Of a stretch of DNA of 64,000 bases, positions 9,091-16,591 are shown in pieces. The stretch's first letter is position 1. The number at the start of each line of letters is the position of its first letter. Origin of the DNA: Algirhabdus cladophorae (GTDB lineage: Bacteria > Pseudomonadota > Alphaproteobacteria > Rhodobacterales > Rhodobacteraceae); NCBI RefSeq assembly GCF_044772865.1, contig NZ_CP173029.1:2976001-3040000 (forward strand), read 5' to 3'. Below the pieces are notes generated by a model, which made no database searches, was not told where the DNA came from, and saw only the letters and a list, made by a program, of their open reading frames with translations. Both the position numbers and the translations under genes were made by a program.

Positions 9091-9128
9091 AAATAAAAAG
9101 CGGCGTGCAACTCGAATCGAAGCACGCC
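9091..9128 (-). terminator. Terminator-like hairpin between secE and nusG
   Basis: Minus strand arms GGCGTGC (9128-9122) and GCACGCC (9108-9102) pair perfectly over 7 bp around a 13-nt loop and are followed by GCTTTTTATTT. It sits about 105 bp after secE and 80 bp before nusG. It could end the secE transcript or act as an attenuator for nusG. Confidence 0.6.
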
Positions 9129-9234
9129 ATATCATTCACGGTGAGGTGGCAATACAACTCAGGTGAACTGTTTTCAAGGGGTTATGCCGGTGCAGCGCGT
9201 ATTTCCCACGCGCCTGAGCACCGTCAAAAAGGGC

Positions 9235-9429
9235 TTAGAACGATGTCAGGATCAATGCCAAGCCAGACCGGATCAACCAATCGACAAAGAAAAAGAAGAT
9301 TGCCGTAATGACGGCCATGACAAAGACCATCGCGGTCGTCAAAAGGACTTCACGACGCGAGGGCCATGTGACCTTGGAAACCTCAGCACGGACTTGCTGA
9401 ATAAACTGGAGTGGATTTGCCGATGCCAT
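9235..9429 (-). CDS. secE: Preprotein translocase subunit SecE
   Basis: 64 residues: MASANPLQFIQQVRAEVSKV, then TWPSRREVLLTTAMV, and one C-terminal membrane span (VFVMAVITAIFFFFVDWLI). The amphipathic helix with the V-x-WPSR(K)REx signature is diagnostic for SecE, the clamp around SecY. It is the short, single-span form normal in alphaproteobacteria. In many relatives it follows tRNA-Trp directly; here about 2.2 kb with three other genes intervenes. Confidence 0.96.
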   Translation of the reverse strand: MASANPLQFIQQVRAEVSKVTWPSRREVLLTTAMVFVMAVITAIFFFFVDWLIRSGLALILTSF

Positions 9430-9494
9430 GGCGCCCTCTTGAAACTGTTCATTGGCAGATACGCCGCATCCACGCGTTTTTCAAGCCGTCAAAC

Positions 9495-10415
9495 TCAAAC
9501 CCACAGAATTGTCACCTTGGGCATTGTGCTGATGACCTCTAGATCCTGCGCGTAGCGGGCTTTGCTGGCAGCAAGATCCGCTGCGTTCCAAATCGATATT
9601 TTGGGGAATTCTTCGCCCGCTGGGAATTTTGACGCAACTTCCGCTGCAATCTGGCGCTTGAGCTTTTTGTCAACGCGGCGGGCACCGCTGGCGGCTGGGG
9701 CGCCCAATTGCAACAACTCGGCTGCGGCGCGTTGCGATAACCCGCCATGGCGCACCGTATCATTCAATGTAATTTGCTTCGCTGCAACCTCGCCCAACAG
9801 GCTGCTTAAAATACGCGGCGCAACTGTGCGATAGTCCTCGTAGCGCCACAGGGTTAATGACGCAACATTAGGCAATGCGGTTAAGGCCCGAACAGGATCA
9901 CACCACGTCATTGGTTCGTAGGCATGCGCAGCCATGTAATCCGGCAGCGAGATAAACTCGCCCCCATAGAACATCTGAGAGTAGAGCGATTGGTAGAACG
10001 GCGCGTAGTCCCGCACGGCCAAAAACAGATCAAACTGAACCTGCGGCGCGGTTTGCGCAAAATGGTCTAGATATTGTGTGGCCCGTGCATAAAGCGGCGC
10101 ATCGGGCGGCAGAGACGGCGGATGGGCTTTGGCTATCCAGTTTTCATCAGAAAGCACCAGCCGTGCGGCATCACCCTTAAGGGCTGCAAACACCTTTGCG
10201 GGATCTTCGTCACTGGCGCGACCAATCCCCAAACGCCCCCTAACATCAAGTTTTGCGCTACGCAGATCCCTTGGTCCATAAAACGCTATCCCGTTGTCAC
10301 GCAAAACGGATCTTTGCCGCCGTAGGTTGTGCTGAAGGTGGGTCGTCGCGGTTTTATGCGCCCCGATATGCAGCGAAATATTCTCGGACGCAGACGGGTT
10401 CAAAGGATCAGACAT
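9495..10415 (-). CDS. Sulfotransferase-like P-loop protein
   Basis: 306 residues. Near the N-terminus (about residues 14-31) is LHIGAHKTATTHLQHNL, a typical PAPS-binding 5'-phosphosulfate loop of the roseobacter sulfotransferase-like family, and a VLSDENW motif (about residue 90) resembles the 3'-phosphate-binding strand. No signal peptide or membrane span is visible, so a cytoplasmic enzyme is expected. The acceptor is unknown; cell-surface glycans are a possible target because a glycan locus lies 18 kb away, but that is inference. It sits alone between secE and an XRE-type regulator, all on the minus strand. Confidence 0.6.
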   Translation of the reverse strand: MSDPLNPSASENISLHIGAHKTATTHLQHNLRRQRSVLRDNGIAFYGPRDLRSAKLDVRGRLGIGRASDEDPAKVFAALKGDAARLVLSDENWIAKAHPPSLPPDAPLYARATQYLDHFAQTAPQVQFDLFLAVRDYAPFYQSLYSQMFYGGEFISLPDYMAAHAYEPMTWCDPVRALTALPNVASLTLWRYEDYRTVAPRILSSLLGEVAAKQITLNDTVRHGGLSQRAAAELLQLGAPAASGARRVDKKLKRQIAAEVASKFPAGEEFPKISIWNAADLAASKARYAQDLEVISTMPKVTILWV

Positions 10416-10469
10416 GGGTTAGGCCTGTAGCATGGGGTAACAGTAGCAAGTCCAGCATACACTTTGGCC

Positions 10470-11306
10470 CTAAATCAGCGACCGGATAAATGACGCCACA
10501 TCGCGCGCATCCACCACCGCCTCGCGCACGAGCCAATCAAAATGACCCGTGAGGGATTTGACCCGCTCTGCCTCGCGAAAAGCCAAATAGCACTGCCCCA
10601 CGTAGACAACCGCCAAATGCGGCCCAAAGACTGTCACTGGCGAGCTGAATACATGGTGGGCGTCGAATAGAAACAGTCGCAAACGCGGGAACATGGCCTC
10701 ACATGTGTCAGCCAGAAAATGCAGCTGCTCCAAGCGGATCTGATCATCGATTTGCGAATAATAGGCACTGGCGGTGGCGAAGGCTTCGATCTCGTGCTGG
10801 GGCAAGGCGATTTCATAGTCGGACACGCCTGAGGTCAGCCAGTCCATCTGATCTTGCATCGCCGACACCGCTTGCGGCAAACGGCGTTCCCGAAAGGCCG
10901 CATATTCCCACTGCAACATTGCTTGGGTCTTGAGCATATCCGGCAGGGTGGCCGGTACATGACGCACTTTGTAACCCGCTGCCTCGCGATGCCATTCCAA
11001 CAATTGCTCGTCTGCCGAAATACGCTCGGCAGGACTAAGCGACATCGCGGCTGCTACAATATCGCCAGGGGTCTCAGGCCGATGGGTCAGTCCTAGCAAC
11101 CAATCCGCACTGACCCCTAGTACGGACGCCGCATCTGCCAGCAATTGCCCGTTGGGAAGGCGCGGCAGATCATCCTTTAGCAATTGACCGATGGTCGAGC
11201 GATCTACATGGGTCATCCGCGCCAAAGCACTGCGGCTCACACCAGCTTTGGCCATCGCATCCTCAAGACGTTTGCGAAACAGATCAGATCGATCTCGTTT
11301 GTCCAT
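10470..11306 (-). CDS. XRE-family transcriptional regulator with C-terminal sensor-like domain
   Basis: 278 residues. Residues 8-70 form a Cro/C1-type helix-turn-helix: FRKRLEDAMAKAGVSRSALA, then RMTHVDRSTIGQLLKDDLPR and ADAASVLGVSADWLLGL. The remaining 200 residues have no motif I recognise; they include a hydrophobic segment (HHVFSSPVTVFGPHLAVVYV) that could be a ligand pocket. The family is often annotated only as helix-turn-helix protein. It precedes the sulfotransferase-like gene by 54 bp and is divergent from the DUF2061 gene across about 120 bp of AT-rich DNA, so it may control either neighbour or itself. Confidence 0.75.
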   Translation of the reverse strand: MDKRDRSDLFRKRLEDAMAKAGVSRSALARMTHVDRSTIGQLLKDDLPRLPNGQLLADAASVLGVSADWLLGLTHRPETPGDIVAAAMSLSPAERISADEQLLEWHREAAGYKVRHVPATLPDMLKTQAMLQWEYAAFRERRLPQAVSAMQDQMDWLTSGVSDYEIALPQHEIEAFATASAYYSQIDDQIRLEQLHFLADTCEAMFPRLRLFLFDAHHVFSSPVTVFGPHLAVVYVGQCYLAFREAERVKSLTGHFDWLVREAVVDARDVASFIRSLI

Positions 11307-11429
11307 TTTAATCTCTTATGTTGTTTTAAATCTACTTTGTATAGTTAACGCAGCAAATTCACCTAATGTCCACATAAACCATTGATCGCTAAGCCTTGGC
11401 GCAAGACAAGAAATACCCAGAGGAACCCC

Positions 11430-11660
11430 ATGGACAGTACGTTACGACTTTTTAGCAAAGCCATCACTTGGCAGGTGTTGGGGTTTGTGACGATGACAAT
11501 TGTAGGGTTTTTGTTCACTGGATCTTTTGCCGCTGCCAGCGGGATCGCATTGGTCGGCGCAGCATCCGGATTTGTGGCCTATTTCCTGCATGAAATGGCA
11601 TGGTCCAAAGTCAGATGGGGCCGCGCAGATCACATCGAACGACACGCTAACAAACGCTAA
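11430..11660 (+). CDS. DUF2061 small membrane protein
   Basis: 76 residues from ATG 11430, with AGAGGAA 5-11 bases upstream; the frame is open upstream to 11382 but without a ribosome site. Sequence: short basic start (LRLFSKAITWQVLGF), two hydrophobic spans (about residues 13-31 and 34-50) and a charged tail with HEMAWSKVRWGR. The K-A-x-TWQ...G and HE-x-W-x-K-x-RWGR patterns match DUF2061, small inner-membrane proteins of unknown function. It is the only plus-strand gene in this minus-strand region and converges on tRNA-Trp. Confidence 0.8.
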   Translation: MDSTLRLFSKAITWQVLGFVTMTIVGFLFTGSFAAASGIALVGAASGFVAYFLHEMAWSKVRWGRADHIERHANKR

Positions 11661-11678
11661 CATTTTCAGGAAATCGGC

Positions 11679-11754
11679 TGGCAGGGGTTGAGAGACTCGA
11701 ACTCACGACCCTCGGTTTTGGAGACCGATGCTCTACCAACTGAGCTAAACCCCT
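11679..11754 (-). tRNA. trnW: tRNA-Trp (anticodon CCA)
   Basis: The minus strand from 11754 folds as a 76-nt cloverleaf: acceptor AGGGGTT/AACCCCT, D arm with AGCTCAGTTGGTAGAGC, anticodon stem TCGGT/ACCGA with loop CTCCAAA (anticodon CCA), T arm with GTTCGAGTC, discriminator G and an encoded CCA end (11681-11679). Reads UGG. In many alphaproteobacteria this gene directly precedes secE; here secE is 2.2 kb downstream. Confidence 0.97.
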
Positions 11755-11766
11755 ATGCCGGCCTTC

Positions 11767-11795
11767 GGGTTATGACAGCGCGGCTTTGGAATCAA
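11767..11795 (-). promoter_or_regulatory. Candidate promoter of tRNA-Trp
   Basis: Minus strand TTGATT (11795-11790), 17-bp spacer, TAACCC (11772-11767), placing initiation a few bases before the mature 5' end of tRNA-Trp. The -35 is fair and the -10 weak. Confidence 0.3.
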
Positions 11796-11830
11796 GAGGG
11801 GTTTTTCGGTTTCCCCAGTTTTTATGGCTC

Positions 11831-13072
11831 TTAGGCAGCAGGGCGTTTGACCGCGTATGCCGGGCTCTGCACAATCCCCTGATCAAAGAGCTGGGCAATC
11901 TCCGTATCAGACATGCGCACAACATCGCATAAGACCTCTTCTGTGTGCAAACCCAGTGCCGGTGCGGGTTCTGCCCGTTTCGGGTCTTGGCCCTTAAACG
12001 AGACAGGCGAGCGTGGCGTCAGTATTTTGCCCAATCCAGGCTGTTGGACCCGTTCGAACATCGGATTGGCCTCGCTTAGGTCAGGGTCGTGCTGCATAGC
12101 CCCTTCAAAATCGCGAAACACAGACCATGTGACGCCGGACTGGTCGAAAAGATCTTCAAAATCGGAGACACGGCGTGCCGCAAACCACGGTGCAAGGATT
12201 GCTGTGATCCGGGCTCGCAGTTTCCAGCGCACACCTTCGTCGCGCAGATTTTGGCCGGTTTCAGAGGCCAGTGCCTCAATCTGGGCACCAGTTCCGGTCG
12301 CTTTAACAAGGCCGATCCATTGCCTGTCAGTCAGGCCGATCACCATGACCCGTTGACCATCGGCACAGACGAAATCCTGACCATAAGCCCCATAAAGGCT
12401 GTTGCCCGACTTTTCCCGGCGTGTGCCTCCCAATTCCGCATCGGCCAAAATCCCCAAATGCCCCAACATCGCCGCCGCCACGTCTTTTAAAGACAGCTCA
12501 ACGTCGTGCCCCTGCCCTGTCCGCAACCTGTGCCGTTCTGCGGCCAGTAGCGACGCCACCACCAGATTTCCCGCGATACAGTCCCAAGCAGGCAGCGCAT
12601 GTGCAACCGGATCAGAACTGCCCTGTGGCCCCGTGATCGCCGGAAACCCCAAGGACGGGTTCACAGTGTAATCAACAGCGGGCCTGCCATGGCGATCCCC
12701 CATCAAAGTGACCATGATCAGATCCTTACGAAACTGCGACAGTGTCTCGTGATCCATCCAGCCACGCACCCGCAAATTCGTCAGGAACATGCCTGCATCT
12801 TCTCCTGGGGCAGTGATGATCTGTGTGACCAATTCCTTTCCACGCGGCGACTTCATATCAACCGCAACAGACCGCTTACCTTTGTTCATGCCGTTCCAAA
12901 ACAGGCTGCTGCCATTTGGTGCGAGCGGCCAACGCCCTGCATCTAAGCCACCACCGATCCGGTCAAATCGGATCACATCGGCCCCCATCTGGGCCAAAGT
13001 CATTCCAGCCAACGGAACAGCCACAAAGGCCGACCCTTCGACAACCCGCATTCCTGTCAAAATCCCTGTCAT
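11831..13072 (-). CDS. Class III CoA-transferase (CaiB/BaiF family), mesaconyl-CoA transferase-like
   Basis: 413 residues from ATG 13072 (MTGILTGMRVVEGSAFVAVP). The family fold is clear: N-terminal GADVIRFDRIGGGLDAGRWP, the strand NLRVRGWMDHETLSQFRKDLI, then RPAVDYTVNPSLGFPAITGP, whose Asp in the AVDYTVN context is the CoA-carrying catalytic Asp in this family. AVDYTVN is typical of the mesaconyl-CoA C1:C4 CoA-transferase (Mct)/citramalate subgroup. The start overlaps the upstream hydratase gene by 4 bp (ATGA). With that hydratase it could move CoA on mesaconate and hydrate the product to citramalyl-CoA; itaconate use is an alternative. The family is secure; the substrate is inferred. Confidence 0.7.
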   Translation of the reverse strand: MTGILTGMRVVEGSAFVAVPLAGMTLAQMGADVIRFDRIGGGLDAGRWPLAPNGSSLFWNGMNKGKRSVAVDMKSPRGKELVTQIITAPGEDAGMFLTNLRVRGWMDHETLSQFRKDLIMVTLMGDRHGRPAVDYTVNPSLGFPAITGPQGSSDPVAHALPAWDCIAGNLVVASLLAAERHRLRTGQGHDVELSLKDVAAAMLGHLGILADAELGGTRREKSGNSLYGAYGQDFVCADGQRVMVIGLTDRQWIGLVKATGTGAQIEALASETGQNLRDEGVRWKLRARITAILAPWFAARRVSDFEDLFDQSGVTWSVFRDFEGAMQHDPDLSEANPMFERVQQPGLGKILTPRSPVSFKGQDPKRAEPAPALGLHTEEVLCDVVRMSDTEIAQLFDQGIVQSPAYAVKRPAA

Positions 13073-13920
13073 GGTGTTCCCTCCTCCCAAAGAGCCGTTG
13101 CTTGCAGTCCTTGATGTCCCTGCGGTGACGCCGTGCACAGGCTCAGCCCACCTTGGATCGATGTACCGATCAATCTAAGGTCTTCGAAATGGAACATCGG
13201 ATGGATCCCGCGAAATTTGAAACTGTCCGGGGCGCATCCTTTCGCCCTAGTGGCCATGTCCATCAACAACGTGGCCTGCATCGGCCCATGCACGATCAAA
13301 CCTGGGTATTTTTCGACCTGAGTGGCATAGGGCAAATCATAGTGGATCCGGTGGGCGTTAAATGTCAGCGCTGAATACCGAAATAGCAGCGTTTCGGTTA
13401 CGGGATAGGTTTGTGCTAGTTCTGGTTCCGACGGTGCTGGCACTGGTTTTGGCGGCGAGAATGTGTCGGGAATTTGTAGGTAAACGATGTCTTGGGTTTC
13501 CTGAACAGCCAGCCCATCAGGGCCTTTAATGTCGTGGGCCACGGTCACAAAAACCATCGGCCCAGCAGATCCATGCTTTTCCACCACATTGGTGATTTTT
13601 GAATGGCGGGTGAGCAGATCCCCAACGTTCAACGGCTGAATAAATTTCAGCGTCCCCCCGGCCCACATCCGACGATCCAGACCGATTGGCGGCAAAAATC
13701 CCCCCAACTTTGGATGCCCATCCAAGGCCAAATCGGCAAGTGGCACAGTCTCGTTGAATGCGGCCCAATGCCACAAATGCGGCATGGTTTGTCCTATCTC
13801 TGGGGCCGGATCTGATGATTGCGTGACCGTTGCCTGCAACATCTGCGACATCGCCGGGGTCAAACAGCCTTCACTGATCTGGGATGTCCCGATCCACGCT
13901 GCGGCATTCACCTGATACAT
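13069..13920 (-). CDS. MaoC/HTD2-type acyl-CoA hydratase (mesaconyl-C4-CoA or itaconyl-CoA hydratase-like)
   Basis: 283 residues. A double hot-dog protein: the N-terminal half (residues 30-150; MPHLWHWAAFNETVPLADL, GGFLPPIGLDRRMWAGGTL) resembles the FAS1-like dehydratase domain, and the C-terminal half has the hydratase signature FNAHRIHYDLPYATQVEKYP followed by GLIVHGP. The His/Asp of the HRIHYD motif are the expected catalytic pair. The gene comes first in a two-gene unit with the class III CoA-transferase (4-bp overlap). Known double hot-dog relatives hydrate mesaconyl-C4-CoA (3-hydroxypropionate bicycle) or itaconyl-CoA; the substrate here is inferred from the pairing. Confidence 0.65.
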   Translation of the reverse strand: MYQVNAAAWIGTSQISEGCLTPAMSQMLQATVTQSSDPAPEIGQTMPHLWHWAAFNETVPLADLALDGHPKLGGFLPPIGLDRRMWAGGTLKFIQPLNVGDLLTRHSKITNVVEKHGSAGPMVFVTVAHDIKGPDGLAVQETQDIVYLQIPDTFSPPKPVPAPSEPELAQTYPVTETLLFRYSALTFNAHRIHYDLPYATQVEKYPGLIVHGPMQATLLMDMATRAKGCAPDSFKFRGIHPMFHFEDLRLIGTSIQGGLSLCTASPQGHQGLQATALWEEGTP

Positions 13921-14140
13921 TGCGCAATTATCTTTCTAATTTGAATTATTTTACGTCATATAATTTCTCACCAGAATAAAAACAAATAAAAATAACGACT
14001 TAGCTGTGTGCGGCGGTATGCAATTGCATTGAAAACCTGCGATTTCGGGGGCTTAAGACCCTAAAGTCAGATTGCCGCAGTTACCGAAACTTGCAGCCCT
14101 TAGGTGTGGATACGTGTTTCCTATTTGCAAAAAAATCTAG
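13921..14140. other. AT-rich intergenic region
   Basis: About 220 bp between the hydratase gene and an orphan reading-frame remnant. It is clearly richer in A and T than the flanking genes (for example the stretch 13930-14000) and presumably contains the promoter of the hydratase/CoA-transferase pair on the minus strand. I see no gene and no strong hairpin. Confidence 0.4.
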
Positions 14141-14281
14141 TCACGCATCGAACAAAGCCAGATCGATGTAGATAATAAGTTGGTAAATCCTTTGCCCAGA
14201 CATGGATCCTATCCAGAAACGTTTTTAGAAGCCGATTTAGACCAGTTGGCTAAGTGGTTTATTGATGGAACCCAAAACTAA
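14141..14281 (+). pseudogene. Possible 3' remnant of a lost gene (about 46 codons)
   Basis: A plus-strand frame without a start codon runs from just after a TAG (14138-14140) to TAA at 14279-14281. It reads SRIEQSQIDVDNKLVNPLPR then HGSYPETFLEADLDQLAKWF and IDGTQN, with protein-like composition. The TAA directly abuts a rho-independent terminator that also works in the plus direction, as expected for the end of a real gene. I do not recognise the family. It may be the eroded tail of an inserted gene that once followed rplW, or a chance open frame. Confidence 0.3.
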
Positions 14282-14319
14282 AAACCCCGCCCTCTTAGCA
14301 AGGACGGGGTTATTTTTTT
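14281..14319. terminator. Bidirectional terminator after rplW
   Basis: Arms AACCCCG (14283-14289) and CGGGGTT (14305-14311) around a 15-nt loop, with TATTTTTTT on the plus side and AAAA (minus-strand TTTT) on the other. It starts 19 bp after the rplW stop and ends the rpsJ-rplC-rplD-rplW transcript; in the plus direction it would stop transcription of the remnant frame at 14141-14281. Confidence 0.85.
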
Positions 14320-14337
14320 AGCGATATAAGAAGTGGC

Positions 14338-14634
14338 TTAGAGGCCAGTGCTCACGTCGATTGTGTTGCCCTCTTCGAGCGTCACGTAGGCTTTCTTGAC
14401 GTCTTTACGCTTACCCATTTGGCCGCGGAAACGTTTGACTTTGCCTTTGGTGATTGTCGTGTTGACCGCTTTGACCTTAACACCAAAGAGGTTTTCAACC
14501 GCCTCTTTAATCTGGGGTTTGTTCGCGTCGATTGCCACTTCGAAAACCACTGCGCCATTTTCGGACGCCATTGTGGCTTTTTCAGTGATGATCGGCTTGC
14601 GGATCACGTCATAGAGTTCAGCTTTCACACTCAT
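14338..14634 (-). CDS. rplW: 50S ribosomal protein L23
   Basis: 98 residues with the L23 core: YDVIRKPIITEKATMASENG near the start, then EAVENLFGVKVKAVNTTITK and KVKRFRGQMGKRKDVKKAYV. L23 lines the exit tunnel and docks SRP and trigger factor. Its start overlaps the rplD stop by 4 bp. It is the last gene of this S10-type operon: rplB, the usual next gene, is absent and a terminator follows. Confidence 0.98.
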   Translation of the reverse strand: MSVKAELYDVIRKPIITEKATMASENGAVVFEVAIDANKPQIKEAVENLFGVKVKAVNTTITKGKVKRFRGQMGKRKDVKKAYVTLEEGNTIDVSTGL

Positions 14635-15251
14635 TTCAAACGAGCCTCCAGTGCTTCGACACCAGCCTTTGTGATCACGAGTGTGTCACGCTTGAGGATG
14701 TCATAGACGTTCGCGCCCATCGACGGCAGGATATCCAGACCTTCGATGTTGCGGGCGGCTTGGGCGAAGTTTTCGTCGACGCTTGCACCATCGATAACCA
14801 ACGCACGCTTCCAGCCAAGGTTCTTGACTTGCTTGGCCAGCGTGGATGTTTTCACTTCGGCCATAGCTGCATCTTCGATCACGACCAGTTCGCCAGCAGT
14901 TGCTTTGGCGGACAATGCGTGACGCAGACCCAATTTGCGGAACTTCTTGGTCAATTCGTGACCGTGGCTGCGCGGTGTTGGGCCTTTGTAGATGCCACCC
15001 CCACGGAAGATCGGAGCAGAGCGTGCGCCGTGACGTGCGCCGCCGGTGCCTTTCTGACGATAGATCTTCTTGGTCGAGTATTTGACCTCGGAGCGTGTCT
15101 TGACCTTGTGTGTGCCAGCCTGCGCATTGTTGCGCTGCCAACGGACCACACGGTGCAGAATGTCGATGCGTGGCTCAAGGCCAAATACATCGTCACCCAA
15201 GTCTACGGAGCCGGCTTTTTTGCCGTCCAGTTTGATGACATCAAGTTTCAT
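14631..15251 (-). CDS. rplD: 50S ribosomal protein L4
   Basis: 206 residues. Contains the conserved extended loop (RWQRNNAQAGTHKVKTRSEV, KIYRQKGTGGARHGARSAP and FRGGGIYKGPTPRSH) and the C-terminal globular domain. L4 binds 23S rRNA and in some bacteria represses its own operon. It overlaps rplC upstream and rplW downstream by 4 bp each, indicating translational coupling. Confidence 0.98.
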   Translation of the reverse strand: MKLDVIKLDGKKAGSVDLGDDVFGLEPRIDILHRVVRWQRNNAQAGTHKVKTRSEVKYSTKKIYRQKGTGGARHGARSAPIFRGGGIYKGPTPRSHGHELTKKFRKLGLRHALSAKATAGELVVIEDAAMAEVKTSTLAKQVKNLGWKRALVIDGASVDENFAQAARNIEGLDILPSMGANVYDILKRDTLVITKAGVEALEARLK

Positions 15252-16117
15252 TCGTCACCTTCTTTCTTTGGGGCGTCAGCAGCTTCGTCGGCTTTGTCAG
15301 CCTCGATGCTGGCTTCGGCTTCGGCCAATGCGGCTTGTTCTGCTGCTGCGGCCTCGGCGGCGGCGGCTTCTGCTGCTGCGGCTTCTTCAGCGGCTGCGGC
15401 TGCAGCGGCTTCTTCAGCAGCTTTCGCAGCGGCGGCTGCGGCAGAGCGCAGGGCGGCAGGAACGATGGCATTCTCAGGGAACGGCTTTTTCACAGCGTCT
15501 TTGACTGTGACCCAACCGCCTTTGGAGCCTGGTACGGCCCCTTTAACCATGATCAAGCCACGCTCTGCGTCGGTTTTAACAACCTGCAGGTTTTGCGTGG
15601 TAACACGGGCAGCACCCATGTGACCGGCCATTTTCTTGCCTTTGAACACTTTGCCCGGATCCTGACACTGACCTGTTGAGCCGTGCGAACGGTGGGAGAT
15701 GGACACACCGTGCGTCGCACGCAGACCACCAAAGTTCCAACGTTTCATCGCACCGGCAAAACCTTTACCGATCGATGTACCGGCAACGTCAACAAACTGA
15801 CCTTCAAAGTAGTGATCAGCAGTGATTTCTTCACCAACGTCGATCATCGCATCTGGGGCCACGCGGAATTCCGCGATCTTGCGTTTTGGTTCAACCTTGG
15901 CAGCCGCAAAGTGACCGCGCATCGCTTGGGATGTGCGTTTTGCTTTGGCAGCACCGGCACCCAACTGAACAGCTGTGTAGCCATCCCGGTCGGTTGTGCG
16001 GTTGTCTACGACCTGCAGGTTATCGAGGTGAAGAACGGTTACAGGGATCTGCTTGCCGTCTTCCATGAACAAGCGGGTCATGCCCACTTTTTTAGCGATT
16101 ACACCAGAGCGCAACAT
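15248..16117 (-). CDS. rplC: 50S ribosomal protein L3 with Ala/Glu-rich C-terminal tail
   Basis: 289 residues. The L3 core (MLRSGVIAKKVGMTRLFMED at the start; GKGFAGAMKRWNFGGLRATH and SHRSHGSTGQCQDPGKVFKG in the middle) ends at about residue 225. The last 60 or so residues are nearly all Ala and Glu with a few Lys and Asp (repeats of the EAAAAE type), ending KKEGDE. Alphaproteobacterial L3 proteins often carry an extended tail of this kind. The tail is predicted as a long charged helix or a flexible extension outside the ribosomal core. L3 initiates 50S assembly. Confidence 0.97.
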   Translation of the reverse strand: MLRSGVIAKKVGMTRLFMEDGKQIPVTVLHLDNLQVVDNRTTDRDGYTAVQLGAGAAKAKRTSQAMRGHFAAAKVEPKRKIAEFRVAPDAMIDVGEEITADHYFEGQFVDVAGTSIGKGFAGAMKRWNFGGLRATHGVSISHRSHGSTGQCQDPGKVFKGKKMAGHMGAARVTTQNLQVVKTDAERGLIMVKGAVPGSKGGWVTVKDAVKKPFPENAIVPAALRSAAAAAAKAAEEAAAAAAAEEAAAAEAAAAEAAAAEQAALAEAEASIEADKADEAADAPKKEGDE

Positions 16118-16129
16118 GATCTACGCTCC

Positions 16130-16441
16130 TTACACTGAAATCTGCACGTCAACACCAGCAGCCAAGTCGAGCTTCATCAGCGCGTCAACGGTCTGGGGTG
16201 TTGGATCAACGATGTCCAGCAGGCGCTTGTGCGTGCGGATTTCGAACTGATCGCGGGATTTCTTGTCTACGTGTGGACCACGCAAAACGGTGAATTTTTC
16301 GATTTTGTTCGGCAGCGGAATAGGACCGCGGACCGATGCGCCTGTGCGTTTCGCCGTGTTGACGATCTCTTGTGTGCTGGCGTCCAGAACACGATAGTCA
16401 AAGGCTTTGAGGCGGATGCGGATGTTTTGGCTAGAGGCCAT
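16130..16441 (-). CDS. rpsJ: 30S ribosomal protein S10
   Basis: 103 residues from ATG 16441: MASSQNIRIRLKAFDYRVLD, then ASTQEIVNTAKRTGASVRGP and PLPNKIEKFTVLRGPHVDKK. The frame is open 10 codons further upstream, but S10 begins at this Met. S10 (NusE) is both a 30S head protein and the partner of NusB/NusG in antitermination. It leads the rpsJ-rplC-rplD-rplW unit; tuf, often upstream of rpsJ, is not here and fba lies upstream instead. Confidence 0.97.
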   Translation of the reverse strand: MASSQNIRIRLKAFDYRVLDASTQEIVNTAKRTGASVRGPIPLPNKIEKFTVLRGPHVDKKSRDQFEIRTHKRLLDIVDPTPQTVDALMKLDLAAGVDVQISV

Positions 16442-16550
16442 GTGCATTACCCTTAAAGTCTCATGGCCCAATGCGGGACCATGGAGGGCCTAGATCGGAG
16501 AGGAGTGACTACGCTCATCGCAGCCCTTCATCGCGTCTTTATGTCGAACC

Positions 16551-16576
16551 AAAAAGGGCACGCCGTAGCGCACCCT
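16551..16576 (-). terminator. Terminator hairpin with TACG tetraloop upstream of rpsJ
   Basis: Minus strand AGGGTGCGC, TACG loop, GCGTGCCCT, then TTTTTGG. The 9-bp stem contains two wobbles and the loop is of the stable UNCG class. It lies about 180 bp downstream of the fba stop and 110 bp upstream of rpsJ. Confidence 0.7.
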
Positions 16577-16591
16577 GTTGTGGATTTGGGT

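Noticed and set aside
11781..11825. GGGG/CCCC hairpin near the CoA-transferase stop and tRNA-Trp promoter
   Set aside because: 4-bp stem only, with the T-run on the plus side where no gene ends.
15335..15679. Plus-strand glycine/cysteine-rich frame opposite rplC
   Set aside because: It is the antisense of the Ala/Glu-rich L3 tail; its odd composition is a result of that repeat.
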